DNA of 64,000 bases from Xiphydria camelus (taxonomy: Eukaryota; Arthropoda; Insecta; Hymenoptera; Xiphydriidae). The stretch lies in the NCBI GenBank assembly GCA_963678675.1, contig OY783191.1, forward strand, positions 27,920,955-27,984,954, read 5' to 3'. The notes beneath the pieces were generated by a model, which had not been told where the DNA came from, made no database searches, and worked only from the letters and a program-made list of their open reading frames with translations. Shown here in pieces: positions 11,100 through 22,326 of the stretch (positions are counted from its first letter, which is position 1; each line of letters opens with the position of its first letter). A program made the translations under genes and the position numbers.

Positions 11100-11743
11100 G
11101 AATATAAATGCTTATTACAATTTTGTTGACGTTAAAACCGATTCCATAAGCAAGTTGTTTTCGAAAAAAGATACGTAGATATTTAATTTTAATATTCTAA
11201 TATTGTTATACTTTTCTCAGAAATGTGACATGTTTGAATAACACTTTTATTAATTACTCTTATCAGCGAGGATGAACTATTTTTATTTTAAAGAAATCTA
11301 AAATTTAGAAATTTTTCATCAGCAAATGAGAAAGATCGATCCGTGCTTGTATGCCCTTATGACACTGACACGTAGCCTTGTCCGTTTATGCGTCGAATGA
11401 AATACTATACATGAAATACTATCTCTTATATAGGTACCTCTCTCTCTCTCTCTATAGCGCTTAATTATCTTTATTGACGCATGCTAACGTTCCATAGGTA
11501 TTCGAGGTGAATCATTCTAGTAACTTTTCCCTAACTAAAAAATAATATTAATAAACAAAACTCGACCATATGACATGTTTGCTACAAATTTTCAATTGTA
11601 CGATACAGTAGCGTATCTACTTTAATGATAATTAAATATTCGTTTCAGGGTGATAACGTGAAAAAGCGTGAAAAAATGCAAAATATAATTTTTAAACTTC
11701 TCAAAACCTTTCAAAATTTTATGCAATTTGTTTAATTGAATTC
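11100..11743. other. No gene seen
   Basis: A+T-rich sequence with a short CT repeat (about 11440-11454). Nothing is supported. Confidence 0.5.
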
Positions 11744-11747
11744 TTAA

Positions 11748-12335
11748 CCCTTCGTTACTCACGTGGGTTTTTGAAACATAAGAGCTCACCTGGGGTGTAC
11801 CCTACACCCCAGTTAAAAATGAACGTTTTCTTAGTGAAACATTGAAATTTTTTAATACTTTTTTTTTTATTTAAAGCTTGAGATATTGTCTAATGATCTC
11901 AACATTTAAAAAAATAAATTTCGTAATTTTCTAATTGAAAATAAAACTCGAAGTCTCGGTACATGAGGTCTCGGTTTTCAGACGCTCAGATCTCCCTGCC
12001 GATTTTTATTAAAAAATAGTATAAATAATAGACTGAGGATAGTTGTCATACTCTCGTTTTATTAACAAAGGACAAATTAACAAATTGGAACAAGTTTTAT
12101 ACAAAAATATTAAATATTAAGTTAATTACAGTTTGTTAAAAATCACTTTTTAACACTTTGCAGCGTTCTGTCGGATAAACAAATCGGTTTTGTCTTGCGC
12201 TTTTGGTACCAAATTTGTTAATCAAATGTTCTCGAAAGGTACTGAAAGTGCCAACCTCGAAAAAAAACTCTAGGCGTGGCATGCAAAAAAAAGGAGGCTG
12301 AAGTGTCGCCTACACCCCAAGTGAGCAACGAAGGG
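11748..12335. mobile_element. piggyBac-like MITE, TTAA-flanked
   Basis: TTAA at 11744-11747 and 12336-12339 flank termini CCCTTCGTTACTCACGTGGG and CCCCAAGTGAGCAACGAAGGG (first inverted repeat about 15 of 16 matching). TTAA duplication with CCC-starting ends is the signature of piggyBac. No transposase frame remains in 588 bp. A similar end, CCCGGCAATGGCGCACGTGG after TTAA, is present at 38773. Confidence 0.85.
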
Positions 12336-12339
12336 TTAA

Positions 12340-13185
12340 AAAAAATATGGGACATTAAACTAACTACTTAATACCAAGTACAAGAAAATTCCGGCAATAT
12401 GAGACAATATTATCAATATTTAATCAAATTTCACTCGTATTTTCATCTTACTCTTCGATTTCAGTGAAGTACTTTACTAAGTATCTATTTATCGTGAATT
12501 ACAGAAAATCCTATACATATTATAGAATGTCTATTATTCCGTTATTCCCTACTTTCTTGCAACGCTCTCGATGCGTTCACCCGCGAGCAATCGGGTTCTC
12601 GCTCGCGTTTACGCATCTGTTGCATATCGCAAGTCGATCTGCACTCTATATATAAATTGTCGGATCGACTACTATCGACACCGCACGAGCTACAAACATA
12701 CCATATACGCAAAACATACGCCCTGCGTGTATTTTATCGCAACGCGAGCCAAGTATTACGTACGCAATCAAAGCCTGCCCTCGCCGTTATCTTGACGTAA
12801 ACATTAGTATACCAGCGAACGGTCGTGACCGAGGTGCGGCAAAAAATGAGTGTTACTCGGCCGAAAGATCTAACGGGAATTTCGGATTCAGATCGTCGGT
12901 GATATAGGTTTCGCTTTTATCGGCAACAAAAGATCTTTGATGAGAAATTGAAACGTTTCGAGAAAGCGCCAAAAATGTAGCCGCCATATCTCGAACTATC
13001 TAATAGCGTTGGCAATTATGGTTATAAATAACTAATAACTTATATACACTTCTCTTTGAAATTTATTTTCAATATTGACTTGACTCAATTATCGAAAAAT
13101 TGGTTTACCCCTACATTATAAAAAAGATTCTTATTTTCACAAAATGTTGTATGAAGCTTTTTTCAAATACACGTAATTATTAAAA
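12340..13185. other. No gene seen
   Basis: Mixed composition with a mildly CpG-rich centre (12560-12900). The overlapping open frames at 12464-12795 have no family resemblance. Confidence 0.45.
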
Positions 13186-13189
13186 TTAA

Positions 13190-13820
13190 TAGGGTAACGC
13201 GGACCAACATTGACACTGGGTTAACATTGACACATTTTCTGAATCTTATTACTTTCTGTTAATAACTCGTAATAATACTGTTCTTGTCTACCTTAATAAA
13301 TACCACATATAGGCCGCCACCTGACGCCGCGCGTGAATATCAGCGCTTTCATAATGATCACCCGATTCAGTGTCGTTAAGTTTGCACGTGGGCGTGCATG
13401 TTCTATTTTCGAGGAAGAAAACTTTTAGAAACTTTAGGTCTTTTTAAAGTGGCAAACATTTACAAACAAAATGACACTCTATTATAATTTAATCTCTATA
13501 CAAAATCACCTACTGATGTCAATTTTGGAATGTAATAAACAAAAATTGAGATTTTTAGCAGATTGCATGCAGTATAGACGAACATTGTGTGTAACAGGTG
13601 TCAATCTTAAACAGAATATGGGGTAAGATTGATATCTGACTTTATTATTTTTTTTAATCATTGTTCAAAAACGATAAGTAATACAATAAAATGCGTCTTA
13701 TATCTTATAAAAAGAAAGTCAGGCTTGCTTATCCACACATTATCAAATCTGATAACTTCAGTTTGCAATATATTTTAGACCAATAAGTAAAGTGGTGTCA
13801 ATGTATGCCCCTTTTACCTT
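13190..13820. mobile_element. Non-autonomous DNA element with 24-bp ends
   Basis: GGTAACGCGGACCAACATTG at the left and the inverted CAATGTATGCCCCTTTTACC at the right share the ACATTGACAC core. Related words (GTGTCAATCTTA, GGGGTAAGATTGATAT) recur at about 13598-13635 inside. No coding frame. The duplication at the ends is not clear, so the superfamily is open. Confidence 0.5.
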
Positions 13821-14570
13821 ATACTCCATTATTGTAAACTTTATATACAATTATATTAAATTGAATATAAATTTCATAACAGAGTATATTAATCTTTATA
13901 ATCACGCGCATTGGATAAAAAAAGCTTTATACCTACAATTATGTTTAGTAAAATTTTTTTTAGTATAACTTCAAATGAATCAGAGTCAGAGTAGAAGTAA
14001 AGTATCACTTTAATTAATAAGATTTGTGATTACCAGTTGACTTGCAGTAGACCAATCGCACTGGTCAGGAAGTTAGCTCCTCGTTGTCATGAAAAGCAAT
14101 GGAAACGAGGGGCCAACTTTCCGTTACAACCGTCCCCGAACTTCTCTGCAGCCATTTTCACTAATAAAGTTTAAAATGTTAGTTTCGAGACGATCGTAGC
14201 TATACCTAATTAGTTACAACCATGTATATGCATTTGAGAAATTCAGTCTGTGCCGTTATATGACAAACGCGTGCATTGATTACTAGATAGTACCTACTAT
14301 ATGCATATGTATGTATATTAAGTACGACTATACTATACGTATACTATATGTATGTACTACATGTACATTGTAAGGATAAGGATTTACCATTTATATAATA
14401 TTAACTTTGTTACACCACGCCGTTATGGTTGTTGCCGAAACCTTAAGGCTCCTTGAACGATTTTCGCATTACGCATACTTACTAGAAATATAGTCGAAGC
14501 GATTCATAAATTATAAGTCAAGTGAGAATAAAAATGAGTAACGTATACGCGATTATTCTACGAATCAATG
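13821..14570. other. No gene seen; one short hairpin
   Basis: A+T-rich. GTTAGCTCCTCGTTGTC at 14071 pairs with AACGAGGGGCCAAC ending at 14117. The same GTTGGCCCCTCGTT word, inverted, is at about 10227 (see findings). Confidence 0.4.
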
Positions 14571-14580
14571 ATATATATCA

Positions 14581-14791
14581 TATGAGGCTAAACTTATACT
14601 CACCAGAAAAGAAACTCGAATCACTATTATCTCATTATTCATGAGTTTTTGGCTCATATTTGTATAATACTTTTTGAAAATTACATTTTTATCTGCAATA
14701 AAGTTTTACATCGACCTAGGCCAAAAATTTATAAATAATGAGATAATAGCGATTGAAGTTTTCTTTCCTGGCGAGTAAGTTTAGCCTCATG
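14581..14791. mobile_element. MITE family B, copy 1
   Basis: ATGAGGCTAAACTTATACTC at the left pairs with GAGTAAGTTTAGCCTCAT at the right, and ATTATCTCATTA with TAATGAGATAAT inside. A second copy of the same length lies at 55758-55966. It is non-coding. Confidence 0.7.
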
Positions 14792-14799
14792 TGGTATAG

Positions 14800-15915
14800 T
14801 TGCTTCATATGAGCAATGTCAGACTTACCCGAAATAAAAAAAGTAAACAAAACCAAAACTATTGTTAAGTTCAAAATCGCATCGAGAGAAGCTTCGATTT
14901 TACGAATTATAATACAACGAGTTTATTCGCAGATCCGTCAATTTGAATCAGTGAAAAATATTAGCAACTAGTGAACAGTTATTTGTTTCCAGTCATAGGG
15001 AGGTAAATTTCCAAATTACATACTTACGCATAACTAAAAATCAGTGACTACATTCGAGGCTTAACTTTCGCTGATTTAGATTTAGCCAGAAGCAAAACTT
15101 GTTTCGCCTAGACCCGTGTCATTCGCAAAGTTCTCGCGCATTTATGAATGGCCGCGTAAAGAGAGAAAAAAAAGGAAAGCGCAGAAACGAAAGGTCCTTT
15201 AAAAAATTCGAAGCGAAATATTTTATTCTCTCAAGTGGCGACCGGCGACGGTATCGTCGAGATGGCGATAAATTATATCGCTACACGGTTCAAGAATCCG
15301 GGTTCCCGTTTACACATGACGCGCGTCATTTGAGGAAATTTAGGGGACGAGACTGTTTCTCTATGCGTGTCGGATCTACTTTATTTCTCATTTCGATTTA
15401 CATGCACGGAAAAAATAGTCCTGCTGAATTAACAAATCCTGAGTTGCTAGAATTCTATTTGCAATTTCAACAAAATATTTAGCTATTGTAGAAAATATTT
15501 TGCAGCTGTAGCAGTTCTGTTAAATTCAGTTTAGCGACTTATGTTTGCTGATGATCTTGTTGATTTAGCACCATATATCGATAAAATAGAGACTCTTTTT
15601 GGAACTACAGCAAAATGTATTAGAGCATCCGGTTTGAAATCTTCGAAAACCTGAAAACTATGATACATAAAATGCAGAATTATGTACCCATTCAATTTTT
15701 TTAATATTTCAGGAATATAATATATCTACTATTAGCAAACATTATTCATTACCCTAAAATATTGTTTGAATTGGTTTTTGAAAATTAATTTGGCCCTTGC
15801 TGGCGCCAAATGCCAACTGTAGTTGTTAAAATAAAACAATGAAAACAAAATTTACGTAGCTAATTGGATTTGTAACATCAATTATTTACTTAGCTGTCCT
15901 GTGTAACTATATTAT
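14800..15915. other. No confident gene
   Basis: A 127-codon open frame on plus (15099-15482) begins in a basic stretch (KREKKGKRRNERSFKKFE) but has no domain I recognise and no flanking splice signals that would support it. The rest is A+T-rich. Confidence 0.4.
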
Positions 15916-15919
15916 ATAA

Positions 15920-16477
15920 AAGGGACATTCGACGCTAATTCAAACCCTCAACAAATGAATGCATCCCAAAGGATGTCTAAAAATAAAATTATACGAGTAC
16001 AAAAATTCTGAAAAATTACAGACCATTCCTCCTATAAATCACGGTGCAATAGTATCTTTTATTCTTATTTTTGAAATTGAGGGCTAAAAGTTCTATACTT
16101 TTTCTTTCATAATCGATAAGTAGAAAGAAAATTGTATGCAAATTTACATTATAGAACTCCCAGTCACTTGAGACATACAGCGATTTTGTAATGTTTACTT
16201 TTATAAAAACATTGTATCTTCCAAATGACTGGGAGTTCCATGATATAGCTTTGAACATTTTCTTTTTACTGGTCAAATATCAAGAAAAAAGGTACAGCCG
16301 ATAGGGCTTGACCCTCAATTTCGAAAATAAAATTGAAAAGAGACGATTACTCCGTGATTTATTGAAAGATTGGTCTGTAATTTGACAGAATTGTATTACT
16401 CGTGTAACTTGATTTTTATACATCTTTTGGGATACATTCATTTCTTCAGCGACCGAAGTGACGTGGAATGCCCCATA
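15920..16477. mobile_element. Palindromic MITE family E, copy 1 (long form)
   Basis: The outer arms run from GGGACATTCGACG (about 15922) to CGTGGAATGCCCC (about 16477) and pair again through ATGAATGCATCCC/GGGATACATTCAT. The inner palindrome, from TTACAGACCATTC (about 16016) to TGGTCTGTAA (about 16380), is also found at 36202-36581 without the outer arms. A lone right outer arm is at 38388-38478. Either one element has long composite arms, or the inner one is inserted in the outer. Confidence 0.65.
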
Positions 16478-16499
16478 GGCATTGACCCAACGCCGGGGA

Positions 16500-17110
16500 A
16501 AGTTGATCAACCTTTGCTCGCGAAGAATACGAGACCGCGACTCAGCGAGCTTTAACGCTAAAAGCGATACTGAAATACGAGTTTCCGAGGTATACGTCGA
16601 AATACACAGGTATGTGTAGATATCGTATTCTTCAATTGGACAAAACCTTCCACGGTAATATACCGTGACCTGGCTTAATACGACCTATCCTAAAGCCAAC
16701 CTAAATTGATCTCGAGAAACTCGAGTTCCGCCTACGCGCAACGCGTGACCTTTATCCCGAACGAAGGACACTATAGTACCTCCAAAGGTGAACGAACGCA
16801 TCGACGACATCATCCAGGTGACGGATTGGTACACAACGCGCGCGAGAAAGGCCCACCGATGCTCGAGCTCGTGCAAATTTTTTCATTCAGACGAACCACC
16901 AATAGCTATTCCCCTCCCCACTCAACGTATAACGCGACGGAGGGGGACTGCGACATTCGTACTCGAATGTTATTTCGAGATGCCTTCGAGAATCGGTATG
17001 CCGTGCTTCTATCGAAGGACGCTCTTTTGGAAAGGCGACAATGATGAAATTCGTGTAAGCTAAGCTATCCGAACGGAGCGAGGATCGGAACTGACCCGAA
17101 ACCCGGGAGA
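16500..17110. promoter_or_regulatory. CpG-rich block, uncertain function
   Basis: G+C-enriched with overlapping open frames on both strands (for example 16706-17044 plus, 16887-17123 minus). None resembles a known family and no consistent exon structure emerged. A promoter or UTR is possible. Confidence 0.25.
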
Positions 17111-17212
17111 AAAGTTGCAACATGCCTTGAACTCTGAATGGGAAGGAATATAGACAGTAGAAAACATACGTTAATGCAGCTTTTCAGTTTTTATGCCGGT
17201 TAGAAGTATAGG

Positions 17213-17424
17213 TACTGAGAAAAAAAAAGTAGTTGTGACATCTATTTTGGAATCAACTGCTCTAGTTTTGTAATCAGCACCAGTTTTATATAGTTATCGT
17301 AACAATTCTATTGTTCTGGTAACTAAAAATAGTTACAACTATACAAATACTGATGCTAATTACCGAACTTGAACAGTTGAGTCCAAAACAGTTGTCACAA
17401 CCACATTTATTTCTTTCAGTGTAC
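17213..17424. mobile_element. MITE with ~35-bp terminal repeats
   Basis: GTAGTTGTGACATCTATTTT near 17229 pairs with AAAACAGTTGTCACAACCAC near 17385, inside A-rich ends beginning CTGAGAAAAAA and ending TTTCTTTCAG. Non-coding. Confidence 0.6.
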
Positions 17425-17974
17425 GATTCTTCAAAATTTGAAGCTACGATCAAATTAATTTGCCACGAATAGAAGTACAGGATTATACATATACTTCATG
17501 CTACGGAGGAAACAGGTTGCCTTCCACAGGGGCGGCATTATCGTCTTCTAGTTGCGTTTAACGAAAGGCAACCACGAAACCCGTTTACTCAGAAGTACAA
17601 AGTGTATCGCCCTGTACAGGATACTTTTTTTTCAATAAATAGAAACGATAATACGACATCGTATGCACCTCTGCCATAATTTCTACAAATACGCGATAAA
17701 AAATGTATGCTCCAAGTACCTAATTAGTGTACTAAATTGACTTATCGTAATCAATGTAATTTCGCGACAAAACGTAATTTCTTATTCCCAATAAAAAATA
17801 ACTAGCGGGATATAGGTATGTGAGGAATAATGCAAAGCCAAAGCGGGACGCGTATTTGTTGTTTGTTTGTTTATTTATTTAATGCCCGCCCTATTTGTAG
17901 AATAATTACTCGTTAAGGAGTCAGTTCCTTATGATTCCCTTATAAAGCTGCCATGTTTTATCTAGATTTTCTGA

Positions 17975-18442
17975 GTCCTTTCATTCCGAAATAAAGAACA
18001 TTTTACTTATAAACCATGTTTTTTCCACAAAGGAGACCATCGAATTGCTACACAAGATGTTGGTTTCTTAGAGATGAAGAGTACAGGGGAATAACAGGCT
18101 AAGTCATTTTTCATCGAAATTGAGATATTGTCACCATTTAGTGGCATTTTTATGTATCTTTAAGCTCAATATATTGCTTCCAGGGCACTAACAGAACAAA
18201 TGAATAGTTATCCGTTATAAGAGAATAGGTACCTACCTATATACAGGGGAAAAACTAGCCAAGATTCAAAATAGAAATCTCTCTAGCACAAAACCATTAA
18301 AATTGACTTAGCTCGTTCTTCCCCTGTACTCTTCAGATGTTTCTTTAGTTAAACATATTAGTACCTACGAAATTAAAATCGGAGGTCTCCTTATGGAAAA
18401 AAACATGGTTTATAAGTGAAATGTTCTTTATTTCGAAATGAG
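17975..18442. mobile_element. Nested foldback element
   Basis: The outer arms contain TTCATTCCGAAATAAAGAAC (17978) and its inverted partner GTTCTTTATTTCGAAATGAG (about 18422). The inner arms contain GAAGAGTACAGGGGAA (about 18076) and TTCCCCTGTACTCTTC (about 18327). Both arm pairs are 85-95% matched by eye. No coding sequence. Confidence 0.65.
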
Positions 18443-18499
18443 AGGACTTGGATTGTTCAGAAAAAAAAAACATGACGGCATTATAGGGAAATGAAAGGA

Positions 18500-19015
18500 A
18501 ACTGACTCCTCGCCATTGCGTTCGCGGACATTACTTTTTGACAAGAGGTTCGACATTTGTCATAAAATGTTTGCGCGAAAGCAGAAACGTCGATTGAGTA
18601 GGTATGTACCGCGGAAAAGAGAATGCCCGGCGCGGATGCACCGACGAACCCGAGAGCGCGAGGAACGGTGCGATGCATCGCCGCACGCGTACTTATCTTT
18701 CGCTTCCCGACCTTTCTCGATGCCAACCCTAATAAACGGGCGGAGGTGGGACACGCGCGCGCGGCGGCCCATCCCCACATCTATGCACGAAACGCGAACC
18801 GGAATGCGAACGATTTTTCGCTGCGTGGGGGGTCACCGGTACTATACGCGCCAAAGTAGGATGAGCTTAGACGCGCGCGCGAGCGTGGTTTCGAGTTTTT
18901 CAATTTCCGACGCGCACACGGCGAAGCGACTCATCGCATCGTATAGCGCTTTGAGAGCGAATCGTCGCTACAGCCGCTCGCGAACTGCCGCGTTCGCTGC
19001 GCTTAGGAAAATAAT
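18500..19015. promoter_or_regulatory. CpG-rich block, uncertain function
   Basis: CpG-dense sequence with CGCGCGCG runs near 18756 and 18874. Open frames on both strands (for example 18516-19019 plus) are arginine-rich, as expected from composition, and match no family I know. Confidence 0.25.
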
Positions 19016-19160
19016 TTGATCAATTTAATCAAAATCCTGGAGACGATGAACAAACCATTTGGTGGAATATAGATTCTCTATCTGTTTGGTTAAATTGGCC
19101 TATTTTTGGTTAGAATAACTAAATGTTTGGTTAGAATAACTAAACACGTTTATTAAAATT

Positions 19161-19547
19161 GAAGCGTGCACCGGAATAACGATCTGTGTTACATTTTTGG
19201 CTCTTTTGCGATAAAAGTGGAATAATGATACTATTTGAAATCCGTTGCAAAGTCTACTTTTGTAATATCTCGCTAGATGGCGGTGCTATTATCATCTGAA
19301 ATTTGATTGTTATGGAACAATGATCTATGTCTTCAAAAATGGAGTCTAACGCGAACGTCACTTTGTCACCTGGTGTAATTAAAACTGTTAGTAAATCAAG
19401 AAAACGAAAAATAAATGTATCAGAGTGGAAGTGCATTAAACGCAAAGCCCTTAGAGATGCGGGAAATGAATATATTTCCAAAAAAGAAACAAGGTTATTC
19501 CTGCAAAACAGCCTCCAACATTGGTAAGCGGAATAACGATCTATGTT
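19161..19547. repeat. Left subterminal motif cluster
   Basis: Four copies of GGAAYAAYGATCTRTGTT-like sequence at 19173-19190, 19219-19233 (partial), 19314-19330 and 19530-19547, all in the same orientation. The mirrored right cluster is a separate entry. Iterated subterminal motifs are commonly transposase-binding sites. Confidence 0.7.
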
Positions 19548-21544
19548 GATATTATTTTTATTTTCACGATTTGGAAATCATATACATAAGCACAACAGTG
19601 ATTATATTTCGTATTTTTTGAATTGAACAGCCCTGTGGTGCATATCACGTGCGAATTTTGAAATTCGAAATTTCTAACCACAAAGTTAATTTGCGTACGT
19701 TTATATTTTCATTTTTGTTGTTAGTTTATTTCGAGTGAAGATTGTTTTTTCTAATGCAAAATAGTGTTTAAAAGGAAAGAAAAATTCATATAAAATAACA
19801 AGTATTTAGTTCTAAAATCCGCCGCCACATGCATGAATTTGACATATTATAAAACCACTAGTGCTGCTAAATTCAAAGTAAATATAGGTGTAAAATAGAA
19901 TAGATTTTTTGCCCCATTATTTTACACTACACATTTTTTATTTCAGGATCGTATATGTGTTCCTCCTGCATGCTCAAAAGTTGGATGTGCTCATTTGAAT
20001 CTTCAAAGAAAAATGAAATTGTTCAATGATTTTCATAAAATACATTATGACGATCAATCTCTTTATCTTCTAAGATGTATATCGTTAAAGGAGCCTGCAC
20101 GCAGAAGAAGTGGAAAGAATGACGGCAATTCCAAGAAACTTGCTTCGTTTATCTATAACATAAACGATAAGCAGGTGTGTAAGAAAACATTGCTTGACAC
20201 TTTCTCAATTACATTCCGCCGCATTAAAACACTGCAATATCTAAACTTAAGGATGGCATTTCCATTCCTAAAGACCGACCTCATGCTCTTAAGGACAACG
20301 AAAAAAATTTGATAAGGCAACATATAAACAGTTTCCCAAAACAACCAAGTCATTATTCAAGGACAAGAACTGAAAAAGAATGCCTTAGTCCTGATTTAAA
20401 TTTATGCAAAATGTATCGTCACTTTAAAGAACAATATCCAAACCTGTCAATAGTCGTGCCACCTATCAACAAATTTTTCATAACGATTTCAAGCTCCGAT
20501 TTGGAGTTCCAAGGTCAGACACATGTAGGTATTGTGATTTGACTTACATGAAATTGGTTAGTGCAAATACAGAAGAGAAGAACGTAAAAAGATTTCCGCA
20601 GAAAGAGAACTGCACCATCGTAAGGCTGAAGCAGGGTATACATTTTTAGAAGATGATAAGAAAACTGCCATAAATAATAAGAATGTTGTTGTTATATGTG
20701 TTGACCTCCAGCAAGTATTGTTTTGTCCAACACTCACGCATTCATCAATGTTTTACCAACGACAACTTTCACATGTTATAATTTTAATATTCACGATCTT
20801 GGAACTAATAGAGCTACTATGCACCTATGGGATGAAACCATCGCAAAACGAGGATCTGCAGAAGTAGCCTCATGTATTTTGAAATACGTTGTGGATAACT
20901 TTAAAAAATTGCAGAAAGGTGAAAAACGCACGCTTATTGTTTGGTCCGATAGGTGTGTGGGTCAAAATAACAACTGGAGGATCGTGGCTCTATATTTTTA
21001 TATTATTCAGTTAGGTTATTTCACGGAAGTGCATCAAAAGTTTTTGTGTTCCGGACATAGTTTTCTACCATGCGACCGAGACTTCTCACAAATTGAGAGA
21101 GTAAAGAAAACTGCAAAAGTTATGATACCTTTAGAATGGAAAGACGTAACAGCAGAGGCTTGTATAAATTCACCATTTTCAATCGTTTTTATGCAACGAG
21201 CAGACTTTAAAGATCTAGGTGGATTGGAAAAAATGATGAATAAGACCATCACCAAAATTACTGAGGTAATGTGGATAAAGCTGTCTTGTGATGATCCTAT
21301 GGTGGCAAACTTTCGAAAGTCCCATAACATAATGCGCCCATGGAAACAGTTTCAGATTATAAAGAGAAAGCGTGGCAATCAGTTACATAAAATTAATGTT
21401 CCTGGTGCATCAGCTTTATCACTTTTGTATGATGCACCTTTAAAAATAAGTAAAGAGAAAAAGGATAATCTAATGGACATGACTCAGTACTTAGACGATA
21501 AGTACAAATACTTTTATAACAATATAGCTTGTGAGGATATTTAA
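19327..21544 (+). pseudogene. DUF7869-type putative transposase, frameshifted
   Basis: Exon 1 (19327-19523) carries RKRKINVSEWKCIKRKAL and, after a frameshift, KVIPAKQPPTL, ending at a GTAAGC donor. Exon 2 starts after TTTATTTCAG (19947) with PPACSKVGCAHLNLQRKMK, then VCKKTLLDTFSI. The longest intact part (20723-21544) has IHDLGTNRATMHLWDETIAK, SDRCVGQNNNW and GHSFLPCDRDFSQIER. These acidic positions fit an RNase H-like DDE fold; that reading is inference. At least five frameshifts (about 19490, 20245, 20495, 20590, 20765) break the frame. The arrangement (basic N-terminus, cysteine-containing middle, C-terminal DUF7869) is the family's. The same family is at 51029-52833. Confidence 0.7.
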
Positions 21545-21794
21545 GTCATTCCTTAACAAAAGTTAAATGTCCAAATAAATAAGTTCAACAAAGCGTTTGT
21601 GTCTTCTTTTTCTTGCGCCCTGATCATAATACGAATTATATGTTTTATATAACATTTTACCGTAATATAAATACCAAAAGGTTACTACATTATATTACTA
21701 ATATGACATGTATTCTCTGAATTTAATGTTCTTAAATGGTGCTTAATGATCAATGAATAGTAGTGCTAGTAGTGTGTGGGTTATAGCACATAGG

Positions 21795-22057
21795 AGAACA
21801 AAGATTTATGTCACGTTACAATGGAACAATGATTCATGTTGTACTACATAAATCGTTATTCCACTGAGAAAAAAAGATGGCATACATTTTTTCTTCTTTA
21901 AAGTAAAGGAAAGGATTAAATTTAGACTTCACCCAATATTTGCATTTACAGGAATGTGTCTATGCGCGTTTTGACGTAAAAGTATGAAAAATGAACTTCT
22001 AAATTGTTTTCCTTGGTTTCTGTAAAATTTTCGAAATGCAACATAGATCGTTGTTCC
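21795..22057. repeat. Right subterminal motif cluster
   Basis: Four further copies: GAACAAAGATTTATGT (about 21796-21811), GGAACAATGATTCATGTT (21823-21840), and two in inverse orientation, ACATAAATCGTTATTCC (21846-21862) and AACATAGATCGTTGTTCC (22040-22057). Confidence 0.7.
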
Positions 22058-22199
22058 GGTGCACGCTTCAATTGTTGCGGTTGGTAGCATGTTAAAATTT
22101 CGCGAATCACTCCCATCAAATTCTTGACGACTTTTACGCAGTAAAATATATTGCAAACAATTTAGCATGATCGATTATATAAGTACTGAAAATAGGTTT

Positions 22200-22325
22200 T
22201 AATAGTAATAAGTAAGGAAAATAGGACACTAGTCACCCACATTTAAATAAATCCATGTGGAAAATTATCAGGGCGCCCCGGAGAACATAAAGGCCCCGTA
22301 TAGGCGTTAACCGGGCGTTATCTAT
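22200..22325. repeat. Left part of the GGGCCCATATGGGC-type repeat
   Basis: Words such as AAAGGCCCCGTATAGG and GTTAACCGGGCGTTATC match the 23630-24075 tandem array, so the mariner copy at 22327 appears to have inserted into this repeat. Confidence 0.5.
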
Positions 22326-22326
22326 A

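Larger units (their letters stand above)
19161..22069 (+). mobile_element. DUF7869-type DNA transposon, copy 1
   Basis: Terminal repeats GAAGCGTGCACCGGAATAAC and GTTGTTCCGGTGCACGCTTC bound a 2.9-kb element flanked by AATT on both sides (19157-19160, 22070-22073), read here as a 4-bp target duplication. Eight copies of a motif close to GGAATAACGATCTATGTT lie in the two end regions, four on each side. The interior encodes a decayed protein of a DDE-like family (see the coding entry). The AATT could be part of the inverted repeat, since it is self-complementary; the ATAT flanks of the second copy favour a 4-bp duplication. Confidence 0.75.

Noticed and set aside
15099..15482. 127-codon frame at 15.1 kb
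   Set aside because: Basic, low-complexity beginning and no recognisable family; could be chance.
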